A DNA stretch of 64,000 bases from Odontesthes bonariensis (GCF_027942865.1 NC_134510.1:11746743-11810742); one strand, 5' to 3'; positions 45,163 through 57,733 are shown, counted from the stretch's first letter. Notes: generated by a model from the letters alone, not told the origin. Program-made: numbers and translations.

Positions 45163-45234
45163 CTCCCCGTCGGGGAATCGAACCCCGATCTTCCGCGTGA
45201 CAGGCGGAGATACTGTCCATTATACTAACGAGGA
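45163..45234 (-). tRNA. tRNA-Asp(GTC), unit 30, D1
   Basis: D1 consensus. Confidence 0.95.
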
Positions 45235-45483
45235 ATTTCTGTGTGACTGACACAGTCGTCAGATGAAAAGACAACTTTCGGCAAGAGTGAAATAAGATTT
45301 TCATGTCCCGTTTCAAGGTGCAGGAAAATTGCTATCACAGTCCCATCACTCAGAAGGAGAGTCTTCCATGAAGCTGCATGCCTCGTCAATATTCCCCTTC
45401 AACACGAAGACAACGCAGACCCACATATTCGCTGGAATGATGCCTGGGCCCGCCGACAGTGTCGTCAAATATTCCTTTTAGTA

Positions 45484-45566
45484 GTCAGGATGGCGGAGCG
45501 GTCTAAGGCGCTGCGTTAAGGTCGCAGTCTCCCCTGGAGGCGTGGGTTCAAATCCCACTTCTGACA
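45484..45566 (+). tRNA. tRNA-Leu(AAG), unit 31, L2
   Basis: L2 form. Confidence 0.85.
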
Positions 45567-46059
45567 TTGCAGATTTCTCCTAGAGAAAACTTTTCACTGG
45601 CAAGGCAACCCAAGTTTACTCCTTGCTTAGCAATAACATGTCGTATTGCTATTCTGCCACTGCATCATCTAGTTTAAAGATTATTGTGGCCGCTTTACCT
45701 CCGAAGAGTTCTTGCTTCCAAATGCTATGCCTACTATTTGTTTGCCTCAGGAGACCTGTTAAACAACAGCCAAGACACTTGTTGCATGAGAATCTTCTGA
45801 CCACAGCTCAACAAGCTGTGTTGTCACAACCTTCTACAGTGCTTTGGGCAGGACAGAATCATTAGCAAAAGGCACATTGTTGATTATAAGGTCTTGGTTT
45901 GCACTTAACACCATAGTAAACGGGAAAGGGCTTTTGACCGAAGCAACCTGGCCTCATGTTAGGCTATTTGAAGGGGGCTATTGACATTTAGGCCGAAGAT
46001 GGGTGAGAGTATCAAAACAATCATCACTTGGTGGCAGGCAGCTGATAAAAGACCGAGCT

Positions 46060-46131
46060 CTCCCCGTCGGGGAATCGAACCCCGATCTTCCGCGTGACAG
46101 GCGGAGATACTGTCCATTATACTAACGAGGA
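46060..46131 (-). tRNA. tRNA-Asp(GTC), unit 31, D1
   Basis: D1 consensus. Confidence 0.95.
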
Positions 46132-46381
46132 ATTTCTGTGCGACTGACACAGTCGTCAGATGAAAAGACAACTATCGCCAAGGAGTGAAATAAGATTTTG
46201 GTGTCCCGTTTCAAGGTGCAGGAAAATTGCTATCACAGTCCCATCACTCAGAAGGAGAGTCTTCCATGAAGCTGCATGCCTCGTCACTATTCCCCTTCAA
46301 CACGAAGACAACGCAGACCCACATATTCGCTGGAATGATGCCTGGGCCCGCCGACAGTGTCGTCAAATATTCCTTTTAGTA

Positions 46382-46464
46382 GTCAGGATGGCGGAGCGGT
46401 CTAAGGCGCTGCGTTAAGGTCGCAGTCTCCCCTGGAGGCGTGGGTTCAAATCCCACTTCTGACA
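46382..46464 (+). tRNA. tRNA-Leu(AAG), unit 32, L2
   Basis: L2 form. Confidence 0.85.
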
Positions 46465-46958
46465 TTGCAGATTTCTCCTAGAGAAAACTTTTCACTGGCA
46501 AGGAAACCCAAGTTTACTCCTTGCTTAGCAATAACATGTCGTATTGCTATTCTGCCACTGCATCATCTAGTTTAAAGATTATTGTGGCCGCTTTACCTCC
46601 GAAGAGTTCTTGCTTCCAAATGCTATGCCTACTATTTGTTTGCATCAGGAGCCCTGTTAAACAACAGCCAAGACACTTGTTGCATGAGAATCTTCTGACC
46701 ACAGCTCAACAAGCTGTGTTGTCACAACCTTCTACAGTGCTTTGGGCAGGACAGAATCATTAGCAAAAGGCACATCGTTGATTATAAGGTCTTGGTTTGC
46801 ACTTAACACCATAGTAAACGGGAAAGGGCTTTTGACCGAAGCAACCTGGCCTCATGTTAGGCTATTTTAAGGGGGGCTATTGACATTTAGGCCGAAGATG
46901 GGTGAGAGTATCAAAACAATCATCACTTGGTGGCAGGCAGCTGATAAAAGACCGAGCT

Positions 46959-47030
46959 CTCCCCGTCGGGGAATCGAACCCCGATCTTCCGCGTGACAGG
47001 CGGAGATACTGTCCATTATACTAACGAGGA
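46959..47030 (-). tRNA. tRNA-Asp(GTC), unit 32, D1
   Basis: D1 consensus; shifted by one base because of an extra G in the spacer. Confidence 0.95.
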
Positions 47031-47280
47031 ATTTCTGTGTGACTGACACAGTCGTCAGATGAAAAGACAACTATCGGCAAGGAGTGAAATAAGATTTTCG
47101 TGTCCCGTTTCAAGGTGCAGGAAAATTGCTATCACAGTCCCATCACTCAGAAGGAGAGTCTTCCATGAAGCTGCATGCCTCGTCAATATTCCCCTTCAAC
47201 ACGAAGACAACGCAGACCCACATATTCGCTGGAATGATGCCTGGGCCCGCCGACAGTGTCGTCAAATATTCCTTTTAGTA

Positions 47281-47363
47281 GTCAGAATGGCCGAGCGGTC
47301 TAAGGCGCTGCGTTCAGGTCGTAGTCTCCCCTGGAGGCGTGGGTTCAAATCCCACTTCTGACA
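47281..47363 (+). tRNA. tRNA-Leu(CAG), unit 33, L5
   Basis: L5 form. Confidence 0.93.
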
Positions 47364-47856
47364 TTGCAGAGTTCTCCTAGAGGACTATTTTCACTGGCAA
47401 GGCAACTCAAGTTTACTCCTTGCTTAGCAATACCATGTCGTATTCCTATTCTGCCACTGCATCATCTAGTTTAAAGATTATTGTGGCCGCTTTACCTCCG
47501 AAGAGTTCTTGCTTCCAAATGCTATGCCTACTATTTGTTTGCCTCAGGAGACCTGTTAAACAACAGCCAAGACACTTGTTGCATGAGAATCTTCTGACCA
47601 CAGCTCAACAAGCTGTGTTGTCACAACCTTCTACAGTGCTTTGGGCAGGACAGAATCATTAGCAAAAGGAACATTGTTGATTATAAGGTCTTGGTTTGCA
47701 CTTAACACCATAGTAAACGGGAAAGGGCTTTTGACCGAAGAAACCTGGCCTCATGTTAGGCTATTTGAAGGGGGCTATTGACATTTAGGCCGAAGATGGG
47801 TGAGAGTATCAAAACAATCATCACTTGGTGGCAGGCAGCTGATAAAAGACTGAGAT

Positions 47857-47928
47857 CTCCCCGTCGGGGAATCGAACCCCGATCTTCCGCGTGACAGGCG
47901 GAGATACTGTCCATTATACTAACGAGGA
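47857..47928 (-). tRNA. tRNA-Asp(GTC), unit 33, D1
   Basis: D1 consensus. Confidence 0.95.
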
Positions 47929-48177
47929 ATTTCTGTGTGACTGACACAGTCGTCAGATGAAAAGACAACTTTCGGCAAGAGTGAAATAAGATTTTCATGT
48001 CCCGTTTCAAGGTGCAGGAAAATTGCTATCACAGTCCCATCACTCAGAAGGAGAGTCTTCCATGAAGCTGCATGCCTCGTCAATATTCCCCTTCAACACG
48101 AAGACAACGCAGACCCACATATTCGCTGGAATGATGCCTGGGCCCGCCGACAGTGTCGTCAAATATTCCTTTTAGTA

Positions 48178-48260
48178 GTCAGGATGGCGGAGCGGTCTAA
48201 GGCGCTGCGTTAAGGTCGCAGTCTCCCCTGGAGGCGTGGGTTCAAATCCCACTTCTGACA
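48178..48260 (+). tRNA. tRNA-Leu(AAG), unit 34, L2
   Basis: L2 form. Confidence 0.85.
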
Positions 48261-48753
48261 TTGCAGATTTCTCCTAGAGAAAACTTTTCACTGGCAAGGA
48301 AACCCAAGTTTACTCCTTGCTTAGCAATAACATGTCGTATTGCTATTCTGCCACTGCATCATCTAGTTTAAAGATTATTGTGGCCGCTTTACCTCCGAAG
48401 AGTTCTTGCTTCCAAATGCTATGCCTACTATTTGTTTGCCTCAGGAGACCTGTTAAACAACAGCCAAGACACTTGTTGCATGAGAATCTTCTGACCACAG
48501 CTCAACAAGCTGTGTTGTCACAACCTTCTACAGTGCTTTGGGCAGGACAGAATCATTAGCAAAAGGCACATTGTTGATTATAAGGTCTTGGTTTGCACTT
48601 AACACCATAGTAAACGGGAAAGGGCTTTTGACCGAAGCAACCTGGCCTCATGTTAGGCTATTTGAAGGGGGCTATTGACATTTAGGCCGAAGATGGGTGA
48701 GAGTATCAAAACAATCATCACTTGGTGGCAGGCAGCTGATAAAAGACCGAGCT

Positions 48754-48825
48754 CTCCCCGTCGGGGAATCGAACCCCGATCTTCCGCGTGACAGGCGGAG
48801 ATACTGTCCATTATACTAACGAGGA
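48754..48825 (-). tRNA. tRNA-Asp(GTC), unit 34, D1
   Basis: D1 consensus. Confidence 0.95.
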
Positions 48826-49075
48826 ATTTCTGTGCGACTGACACAGTCGTCAGATGAAAAGACAACTATCGCCAAGGAGTGAAATAAGATTTTGGTGTCC
48901 CGTTTCAAGGTGCAGGAAAATTGCTATCACAGTCCCATCACTCAGAAGGAGAGTCTTCCATGAAGCTGCATGCCTCGTCACTATTCCCCTTCAACACGAA
49001 GACAACGCAGACCCACATATTCGCTGGAATGATGCCTGGGCCCGCCGACAGTGTCGTCAAATATTCCTTTTAGTA

Positions 49076-49158
49076 GTCAGGATGGCGGAGCGGTCTAAGG
49101 CGCTGCGTTAAGGTCGCAGTCTCCCCTGGAGGCGTGGGTTCAAATCCCACTTCTGACA
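49076..49158 (+). tRNA. tRNA-Leu(AAG), unit 35, L2
   Basis: L2 form. Confidence 0.85.
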
Positions 49159-49652
49159 TTGCAGATTTCTCCTAGAGAAAACTTTTCACTGGCAAGGAAA
49201 CCCAAGTTTACTCCTTGCTTAGCAATAACATGTCGTATTGCTATTCTGCCACTGCATCATCTAGTTTAAAGATTATTGTGGCCGCTTTACCTCCGAAGAG
49301 TTCTTGCTTCCAAATGCTATGCCTACTATTTGTTTGCATCAGGAGCCCTGTTAAACAACAGCCAAGACACTTGTTGCATGAGAATCTTCTGACCACAGCT
49401 CAACAAGCTGTGTTGTCACAACCTTCTACAGTGCTTTGGGCAGGACAGAATCATTAGCAAAAGGCACATCGTTGATTATAAGGTCTTGGTTTGCACTTAA
49501 CACCATAGTAAACGGGAAAGGGCTTTTGACCGAAGCAACCTGGCCTCATGTTAGGCTATTTTAAGGGGGGCTATTGACATTTAGGCCGAAGATGGGTGAG
49601 AGTATCAAAACAATCATCACTTGGTGGCAGGCAGCTGATAAAAGACCGAGCT

Positions 49653-49724
49653 CTCCCCGTCGGGGAATCGAACCCCGATCTTCCGCGTGACAGGCGGAGA
49701 TACTGTCCATTATACTAACGAGGA
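49653..49724 (-). tRNA. tRNA-Asp(GTC), unit 35, D1
   Basis: D1 consensus; the extra-G spacer recurs here. Confidence 0.95.
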
Positions 49725-49974
49725 ATTTCTGTGTGACTGACACAGTCGTCAGATGAAAAGACAACTATCGGCAAGGAGTGAAATAAGATTTTCGTGTCCC
49801 GTTTCAAGGTGCAGGAAAATTGCTATCACAGTCCCATCACTCAGAAGGAGAGTCTTCCATGAAGCTGCATGCCTCGTCAATATTCCCCTTCAACACGAAG
49901 ACAACGCAGACCCACATATTCGCTGGAATGATGCCTGGGCCCGCCGACAGTGTCGTCAAATATTCCTTTTAGTA

Positions 49975-50057
49975 GTCAGAATGGCCGAGCGGTCTAAGGC
50001 GCTGCGTTCAGGTCGTAGTCTCCCCTGGAGGCGTGGGTTCAAATCCCACTTCTGACA
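49975..50057 (+). tRNA. tRNA-Leu(CAG), unit 36, L5
   Basis: L5 form. Confidence 0.93.
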
Positions 50058-50550
50058 TTGCAGAGTTCTCCTAGAGGACTATTTTCACTGGCAAGGCAAC
50101 TCAAGTTTACTCCTTGCTTAGCAATACCATGTCGTATTCCTATTCTGCCACTGCATCATCTAGTTTAAAGATTATTGTGGCCGCTTTACCTCCGAAGAGT
50201 TCTTGCTTCCAAATGCTATGCCTACTATTTGTTTGCCTCAGGAGACCTGTTAAACAACAGCCAAGACACTTGTTGCATGAGAATCTTCTGACCACAGCTC
50301 AACAAGCTGTGTTGTCACAACCTTCTACAGTGCTTTGGGCAGGACAGAATCATTAGCAAAAGGAACATTGTTGATTATAAGGTCTTGGTTTGCACTTAAC
50401 ACCATAGTAAACGGGAAAGGGCTTTTGACCGAAGAAACCTGGCCTCATGTTAGGCTATTTGAAGGGGGCTATTGACATTTAGGCCGAAGATGGGTGAGAG
50501 TATCAAAACAATCATCACTTGGTGGCAGGCAGCTGATAAAAGACTGAGAT

Positions 50551-50622
50551 CTCCCCGTCGGGGAATCGAACCCCGATCTTCCGCGTGACAGGCGGAGATA
50601 CTGTCCATTATACTAACGAGGA
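50551..50622 (-). tRNA. tRNA-Asp(GTC), unit 36, D1
   Basis: D1 consensus. Confidence 0.95.
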
Positions 50623-50871
50623 ATTTCTGTGTGACTGACACAGTCGTCAGATGAAAAGACAACTTTCGGCAAGAGTGAAATAAGATTTTCATGTCCCGTT
50701 TCAAGGTGCAGGAAAATTGCTATCACAGTCCCATCACTCAGAAGGAGAGTCTTCCATGAAGCTGCATGCCTCGTCAATATTCCCCTTCAACACGAAGACA
50801 ACGCAGACCCACATATTCGCTGGAATGATGCCTGGGCCCGCCGACAGTGTCGTCAAATATTCCTTTTAGTA

Positions 50872-50954
50872 GTCAGGATGGCGGAGCGGTCTAAGGCGCT
50901 GCGTTAAGGTCGCAGTCTCCCCTGGAGGCGTGGGTTCAAATCCCACTTCTGACA
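50872..50954 (+). tRNA. tRNA-Leu(AAG), unit 37, L2
   Basis: L2 form. Confidence 0.85.
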
Positions 50955-51447
50955 TTGCAGATTTCTCCTAGAGAAAACTTTTCACTGGCAAGGAAACCCA
51001 AGTTTACTCCTTGCTTAGCAATAACATGTCGTATTGCTATTCTGCCACTGCATCATCTAGTTTAAAGATTATTGTGGCCGCTTTACCTCCGAAGAGTTCT
51101 TGCTTCCAAATGCTATGCCTACTATTTGTTTGCCTCAGGAGACCTGTTAAACAACAGCCAAGACACTTGTTGCATGAGAATCTTCTGACCACAGCTCAAC
51201 AAGCTGTGTTGTCACAACCTTCTACAGTGCTTTGGGCAGGACAGAATCATTAGCAAAAGGCACATTGTTGATTATAAGGTCTTGGTTTGCACTTAACACC
51301 ATAGTAAACGGGAAAGGGCTTTTGACCGAAGCAACCTGGCCTCATGTTAGGCTATTTGAAGGGGGCTATTGACATTTAGGCCGAAGATGGGTGAGAGTAT
51401 CAAAACAATCATCACTTGGTGGCAGGCAGCTGATAAAAGACCGAGCT

Positions 51448-51519
51448 CTCCCCGTCGGGGAATCGAACCCCGATCTTCCGCGTGACAGGCGGAGATACTG
51501 TCCATTATACTAACGAGGA
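51448..51519 (-). tRNA. tRNA-Asp(GTC), unit 37, D1
   Basis: D1 consensus. Confidence 0.95.
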
Positions 51520-51769
51520 ATTTCTGTGCGACTGACACAGTCGTCAGATGAAAAGACAACTATCGCCAAGGAGTGAAATAAGATTTTGGTGTCCCGTTTC
51601 AAGGTGCAGGAAAATTGCTATCACAGTCCCATCACTCAGAAGGAGAGTCTTCCATGAAGCTGCATGCCTCGTCACTATTCCCCTTCAACACGAAGACAAC
51701 GCAGACCCACATATTCGCTGGAATGATGCCTGGGCCCGCCGACAGTGTCGTCAAATATTCCTTTTAGTA

Positions 51770-51852
51770 GTCAGGATGGCGGAGCGGTCTAAGGCGCTGC
51801 GTTAAGGTCGCAGTCTCCCCTGGAGGCGTGGGTTCAAATCCCACTTCTGACA
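51770..51852 (+). tRNA. tRNA-Leu(AAG), unit 38, L2
   Basis: L2 form. Confidence 0.85.
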
Positions 51853-52346
51853 TTGCAGATTTCTCCTAGAGAAAACTTTTCACTGGCAAGGAAACCCAAG
51901 TTTACTCCTTGCTTAGCAATAACATGTCGTATTGCTATTCTGCCACTGCATCATCTAGTTTAAAGATTATTGTGGCCGCTTTACCTCCGAAGAGTTCTTG
52001 CTTCCAAATGCTATGCCTACTATTTGTTTGCATCAGGAGCCCTGTTAAACAACAGCCAAGACACTTGTTGCATGAGAATCTTCTGACCACAGCTCAACAA
52101 GCTGTGTTGTCACAACCTTCTACAGTGCTTTGGGCAGGACAGAATCATTAGCAAAAGGCACATCGTTGATTATAAGGTCTTGGTTTGCACTTAACACCAT
52201 AGTAAACGGGAAAGGGCTTTTGACCGAAGCAACCTGGCCTCATGTTAGGCTATTTTAAGGGGGGCTATTGACATTTAGGCCGAAGATGGGTGAGAGTATC
52301 AAAACAATCATCACTTGGTGGCAGGCAGCTGATAAAAGACCGAGCT

Positions 52347-52418
52347 CTCCCCGTCGGGGAATCGAACCCCGATCTTCCGCGTGACAGGCGGAGATACTGT
52401 CCATTATACTAACGAGGA
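52347..52418 (-). tRNA. tRNA-Asp(GTC), unit 38, D1
   Basis: D1 consensus; extra-G spacer. Confidence 0.95.
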
Positions 52419-52668
52419 ATTTCTGTGTGACTGACACAGTCGTCAGATGAAAAGACAACTATCGGCAAGGAGTGAAATAAGATTTTCGTGTCCCGTTTCA
52501 AGGTGCAGGAAAATTGCTATCACAGTCCCATCACTCAGAAGGAGAGTCTTCCATGAAGCTGCATGCCTCGTCAATATTCCCCTTCAACACGAAGACAACG
52601 CAGACCCACATATTCGCTGGAATGATGCCTGGGCCCGCCGACAGTGTCGTCAAATATTCCTTTTAGTA

Positions 52669-52751
52669 GTCAGAATGGCCGAGCGGTCTAAGGCGCTGCG
52701 TTCAGGTCGTAGTCTCCCCTGGAGGCGTGGGTTCAAATCCCACTTCTGACA
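52669..52751 (+). tRNA. tRNA-Leu(CAG), unit 39, L5
   Basis: L5 form. Confidence 0.93.
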
Positions 52752-53244
52752 TTGCAGAGTTCTCCTAGAGGACTATTTTCACTGGCAAGGCAACTCAAGT
52801 TTACTCCTTGCTTAGCAATACCATGTCGTATTCCTATTCTGCCACTGCATCATCTAGTTTAAAGATTATTGTGGCCGCTTTACCTCCGAAGAGTTCTTGC
52901 TTCCAAATGCTATGCCTACTATTTGTTTGCCTCAGGAGACCTGTTAAACAACAGCCAAGACACTTGTTGCATGAGAATCTTCTGACCACAGCTCAACAAG
53001 CTGTGTTGTCACAACCTTCTACAGTGCTTTGGGCAGGACAGAATCATTAGCAAAAGGAACATTGTTGATTATAAGGTCTTGGTTTGCACTTAACACCATA
53101 GTAAACGGGAAAGGGCTTTTGACCGAAGAAACCTGGCCTCATGTTAGGCTATTTGAAGGGGGCTATTGACATTTAGGCCGAAGATGGGTGAGAGTATCAA
53201 AACAATCATCACTTGGTGGCAGGCAGCTGATAAAAGACTGAGAT

Positions 53245-53316
53245 CTCCCCGTCGGGGAATCGAACCCCGATCTTCCGCGTGACAGGCGGAGATACTGTCC
53301 ATTATACTAACGAGGA
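53245..53316 (-). tRNA. tRNA-Asp(GTC), unit 39, D1
   Basis: D1 consensus. Confidence 0.95.
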
Positions 53317-53565
53317 ATTTCTGTGTGACTGACACAGTCGTCAGATGAAAAGACAACTTTCGGCAAGAGTGAAATAAGATTTTCATGTCCCGTTTCAAGG
53401 TGCAGGAAAATTGCTATCACAGTCCCATCACTCAGAAGGAGAGTCTTCCATGAAGCTGCATGCCTCGTCAATATTCCCCTTCAACACGAAGACAACGCAG
53501 ACCCACATATTCGCTGGAATGATGCCTGGGCCCGCCGACAGTGTCGTCAAATATTCCTTTTAGTA

Positions 53566-53648
53566 GTCAGGATGGCGGAGCGGTCTAAGGCGCTGCGTTA
53601 AGGTCGCAGTCTCCCCTGGAGGCGTGGGTTCAAATCCCACTTCTGACA
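53566..53648 (+). tRNA. tRNA-Leu(AAG), unit 40, L2
   Basis: L2 form. Confidence 0.85.
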
Positions 53649-54141
53649 TTGCAGATTTCTCCTAGAGAAAACTTTTCACTGGCAAGGAAACCCAAGTTTA
53701 CTCCTTGCTTAGCAATAACATGTCGTATTGCTATTCTGCCACTGCATCATCTAGTTTAAAGATTATTGTGGCCGCTTTACCTCCGAAGAGTTCTTGCTTC
53801 CAAATGCTATGCCTACTATTTGTTTGCCTCAGGAGACCTGTTAAACAACAGCCAAGACACTTGTTGCATGAGAATCTTCTGACCACAGCTCAACAAGCTG
53901 TGTTGTCACAACCTTCTACAGTGCTTTGGGCAGGACAGAATCATTAGCAAAAGGCACATTGTTGATTATAAGGTCTTGGTTTGCACTTAACACCATAGTA
54001 AACGGGAAAGGGCTTTTGACCGAAGCAACCTGGCCTCATGTTAGGCTATTTGAAGGGGGCTATTGACATTTAGGCCGAAGATGGGTGAGAGTATCAAAAC
54101 AATCATCACTTGGTGGCAGGCAGCTGATAAAAGACCGAGCT

Positions 54142-54213
54142 CTCCCCGTCGGGGAATCGAACCCCGATCTTCCGCGTGACAGGCGGAGATACTGTCCATT
54201 ATACTAACGAGGA
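54142..54213 (-). tRNA. tRNA-Asp(GTC), unit 40, D1
   Basis: D1 consensus. The 5' flank reads TGTGGGACTG, unique to this unit. Confidence 0.95.
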
Positions 54214-54463
54214 ATTTCTGTGGGACTGACACAGTCGTCAGATGAAAAGACAACTATCGGCAAGGAGTGAAATAAGATTTTCGTGTCCCGTTTCAAGGTG
54301 CAGGAAAATTGCTATCACAGTCCCATCACTCAGAAGGAGAGTCTTCCATGAAGCTGCATGCCTCGTCACTATTCCCCTTCAACACGAAGACAACGCAGAC
54401 CCACATATTCGCTGGAATGATGCCTGGGCCCGCCGACAGTGTCGTCAAATATTCCTTTTAGTA

Positions 54464-54546
54464 GTCAGGATGGCGGAGCGGTCTAAGGCGCTGCGTTAAG
54501 GTCGCAGTCTCCCCTGGAGGCGTGGGTTCAAATCCCACTTCTGACA
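54464..54546 (+). tRNA. tRNA-Leu(AAG), unit 41, L2
   Basis: L2 form. Confidence 0.85.
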
Positions 54547-55039
54547 TTGCAGATTTCTCCTAGAGAAAACTTTTCACTGGCAAGGAAACCCAAGTTTACT
54601 CCTTGCTTAGCAATAACATGTCGTATTGCTATTCTGCCACTGCATCATCTAGTTTAAAGATTATTGTGGCCGCTTTACCTCCGAAGAGTTCTTGCTTCCA
54701 AATGCTATGCCTACTATTTGTTTGCATCAGGAGCCCTGTTAAACAACAGCCAAGACACTTGTTGCATGAGAATCTTCTGACCACAGCTCAACAAGCTGTG
54801 TTGTCACAACCTTCTACAGTGCTTTGGGCAGGACAGAATCATTAGCAAAAGGCACATCGTTGATTATAAGGTCTTGGTTTGCACTTAACACCATAGTAAA
54901 CGGGAAAGGGCTTTTGACCGAAGAAACCTGGCCTCATGTCAGGCTATTTGAAGGGGGCTATTGACATTTAGGCCGAAGATGGGTGAGAGTATCAAAGCAA
55001 TTATCACTTGGTGGCAGGCAGCTGATAAAAGACCGAGAT

Positions 55040-55111
55040 CTCCCCGTCGGGGAATCGAAACCCGATCTTCCGCGTGACAGGCGGAGATCCTGTCCATTAT
55101 ACTAACGAGGA
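55040..55111 (-). tRNA. tRNA-Asp(GTC), unit 41, damaged D4
   Basis: Same two broken pairs as units 15 and 28. Confidence 0.7.
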
Positions 55112-55361
55112 ATTTCTGTGTGACTGACACAGTCGTCAGATGAAAAGACAACTATCGGCAAGGAGTGAAATAAGATTTTGGTGTCCCGTTTCAAGGTGCA
55201 GGAAAATTGCTATCACAGTCCCATCACTCAGAAGGAGAGTCTTCCATGAAGCTGCATGCCTCGTCAATATTCCCCTTCAACACGAAGACAACGCAGACCC
55301 ACATATTCGCTGGAATGATGCCTGGGCCCGCCGACAGTGTCGTCAAATATTCCTTTTAGTA

Positions 55362-55444
55362 GTCAGGATGGCCGAGCGGTCTAAGGCGCTGCGTTCAGGT
55401 CGCAGTCTTCCCTGGAGGCGTGGGTTCAAATCCCACTTCTGACA
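55362..55444 (+). tRNA. tRNA-Leu(CAG), unit 42, L4
   Basis: L4 form; its spacer shares unit 29's private variants. Confidence 0.94.
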
Positions 55445-55937
55445 TTGCAGATTTCTCCTATAGAAAAATTTTCACTGGCAAGGCAACCCAAGTTTACTCC
55501 TTGCTTAGCAATACCATGTCGTATTGCTATTCTGCCACTGCATCATCTATTTTAAAGATTATTGTGGCCGCTTTACCTCCGAAGAGTTCTTGCTTCCAAA
55601 TGCTATGCCTACTATTTGTTTGCCTCAGGAGACCTGTTAAACAACAGCCAAGACACTTGTTGCATGAGAATCTTCTGACCACAGCTCAACAAGCTGTGTT
55701 GTCACAACCTTCTACAGTGCTTTGGGCAGGACAGAATCATTAGCAAAAGGCACATTGTTGATTATAAGGTCTTGGTTTGCACTTAACACCATAGTAAACG
55801 GGAAAGGGCTTTTGACCGAAGCAACCTGGCCTCATGTTAGGCTATTTTAAGGGGGCTATTGACATTTAGGCCGAAGATGGGTGAGAGTATCAAAACAATC
55901 ATCACTTGGTGGCAGGCAGCTGATAAAAGACCGAGCT

Positions 55938-56009
55938 CTCCCTGTCGGGGAATCGAACCCCGATCTTCCGCGTGACAGGCGGAGATACTGTCCATTATAC
56001 TAACGAGGA
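55938..56009 (-). tRNA. tRNA-Asp(GTC), unit 42, D3
   Basis: D3 form. Confidence 0.85.
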
Positions 56010-56259
56010 ATTTCTGTGTGACTGACACAGTCGTCAGATGAAAAGACAACTATCGGCAAGGAGTGAAATAAGATTTTCGTGTCCCGTTTCAAGGTGCAGG
56101 AAAATTGCTATCACAGTCCCATCACTCAGAAGGAGAGTCTTCCATGAAGCTGCATGCCTCGTCAATATTCCCCTTCAACACGAAGACAACGCAGACCCAC
56201 ATATTCGCTGGAATGATGCCTGGGCCCGCCAACAGTGTCGTCAAATATTCCTTTTAGTA

Positions 56260-56342
56260 GTCAGAATGGCCGAGCGGTCTAAGGCGCTGCGTTCAGATCG
56301 TAGTCTCCCCTGGAGGCGTGGGTTCAAATCCCACTTCTGACA
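56260..56342 (+). tRNA. tRNA-Leu(CAG), unit 43, L5 with G37 to A
   Basis: The loop reads TTCAGAT. G37, normally m1G in Leu-CAG tRNA, is A here, which could affect frame maintenance on CUG. Otherwise L5. Confidence 0.87.
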
Positions 56343-56835
56343 TTGCAGAGTTCTCCTAGAGGACTATTTTCACTGGCAAGGCAACTCAAGTTTACTCCTT
56401 GCTTAGCAATACCATGTCGTATTCCTATTCTGCCACTGCATCATCTAGTTTAAAGATTATTGTGGCCGCTTTACCTCCGAAGAGTTCTTGCTTCCAAATG
56501 CTATGCCTACTATTTGTTTGCCTCAGGAGACCTGTTAAACAACAGCCAAGACACTTGTTGCATGAGAATCTTCTGACCACAGCTCAACAAGCTGTGTTGT
56601 CACAACCTTCTACAGTGCTTTGGGCAGGACAGAATCATTAGCAAAAGGCACATTGTTGATTATAAGGTCTTGATTTGCACTTAACACCATAGTAAACGGG
56701 AAAGGGCTTTTGACCGAAGCAACCTGGCCTCATGTTAGGCTATTTTAAGGGGGCTCTTGACATTTAGGCCGAAGATGGGTGAGAGTATCAAAACAATCAT
56801 CACTTGGTGGCAGGCAGCTGATAAAAGACCGAGCT

Positions 56836-56907
56836 CTCCCCGTCGGGGAATCGAACCCCGATCTTCCACGTGACAGGCGGAGATACTGTCCATTATACTA
56901 ACGAGGA
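56836..56907 (-). tRNA. tRNA-Asp(GTC), unit 43
   Basis: D1 with C40 to T, a G-T wobble in the anticodon stem. Confidence 0.9.
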
Positions 56908-57157
56908 ATTTCTGTGTAACTGACACAGTCGTCAAATGAAAAGACAACTATCGCCAAGGAGTGAAATAAGATTTTGGTGTCCCGTTTCAAGGTGCAGGAA
57001 AATTGCTATCACAGTCCCATCACTCAGAAGGAGAGTCTTCCATGAAGCTGCATGCCTCGTCAATATTCCCCTTCAACACGAACACAACGCAGACCCACAT
57101 ATTCGCTGGAATGATGCCTGGGCCCGCCGACAGTGTCGTCAAATATTCCTTTTAGTA

Positions 57158-57240
57158 GTCAGGATGGCCGAGCGGTCTAAGGCGCTGTGTTAAGGTCGCA
57201 GTCTCCCCTGGAGGCGTGGCTTCAAATCCCACTTCTGACA
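57158..57240 (+). tRNA. tRNA-Leu(AAG), unit 44, damaged
   Basis: CTGTG in the anticodon stem is a tolerable wobble, but T-stem G53 to C breaks the G53-C61 pair and the B box (GCTTCAAATCC), as in unit 11. Confidence 0.7.
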
Positions 57241-57733
57241 TTGCAGATTTCTCCTATAGAAAAATTTTCCCTGGCAAGGAAACCCAAGTTTACTCCTTGC
57301 TTAGCAATAACATGTCGTATTGCTATTCTGCCACTGCATCATCTAGTTTAAAGATTATTGTGGCCGCTTTACCTCCGAAGAGATCTTGCTTCCAAATGCT
57401 ATGCCTACTATTTGTTTGCCTCAGGAGACCTGTTAAACAACAGCCAAGACACTTGTTGCATGAGAATCTTCTGACCACAGCTCAACAAGCTGTGTTGTCA
57501 CAACCTTCTACAGTGCTTTGGGCAGGACAGAATCATTAGCAAAAGGAACATTGTTGATTATAAGGTCTTGGTTTGCACTTAACACCATAGTAAACGGGAA
57601 AGGGCTTTTGACCGAAGCAACCTGGCATCATGTTGGGCTATTTGAAGGGGGCTATTGACATTTAGGCCGAAGATGGGTGAGAGTATCAAAACAATCATCA
57701 CTTGGTGGCAGGCAGCTGATAAAAGACCAAGCT

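Larger units (their letters stand above)
44587..55361. repeat. Higher-order repeat: 2,694-bp trimer, four copies, units 30-41
   Basis: The order L5, L2, L2 recurs exactly every 2,694 bp from 44587, 47281, 49975 and 52669. Marker indels recur in phase: a one-base loss (GGCAAGAGTG) after the first Asp and an extra G (TTTTAAGGGGGGC) in the third unit. The fourth copy ends differently, with a D4 Asp in unit 41. Confidence 0.9.
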
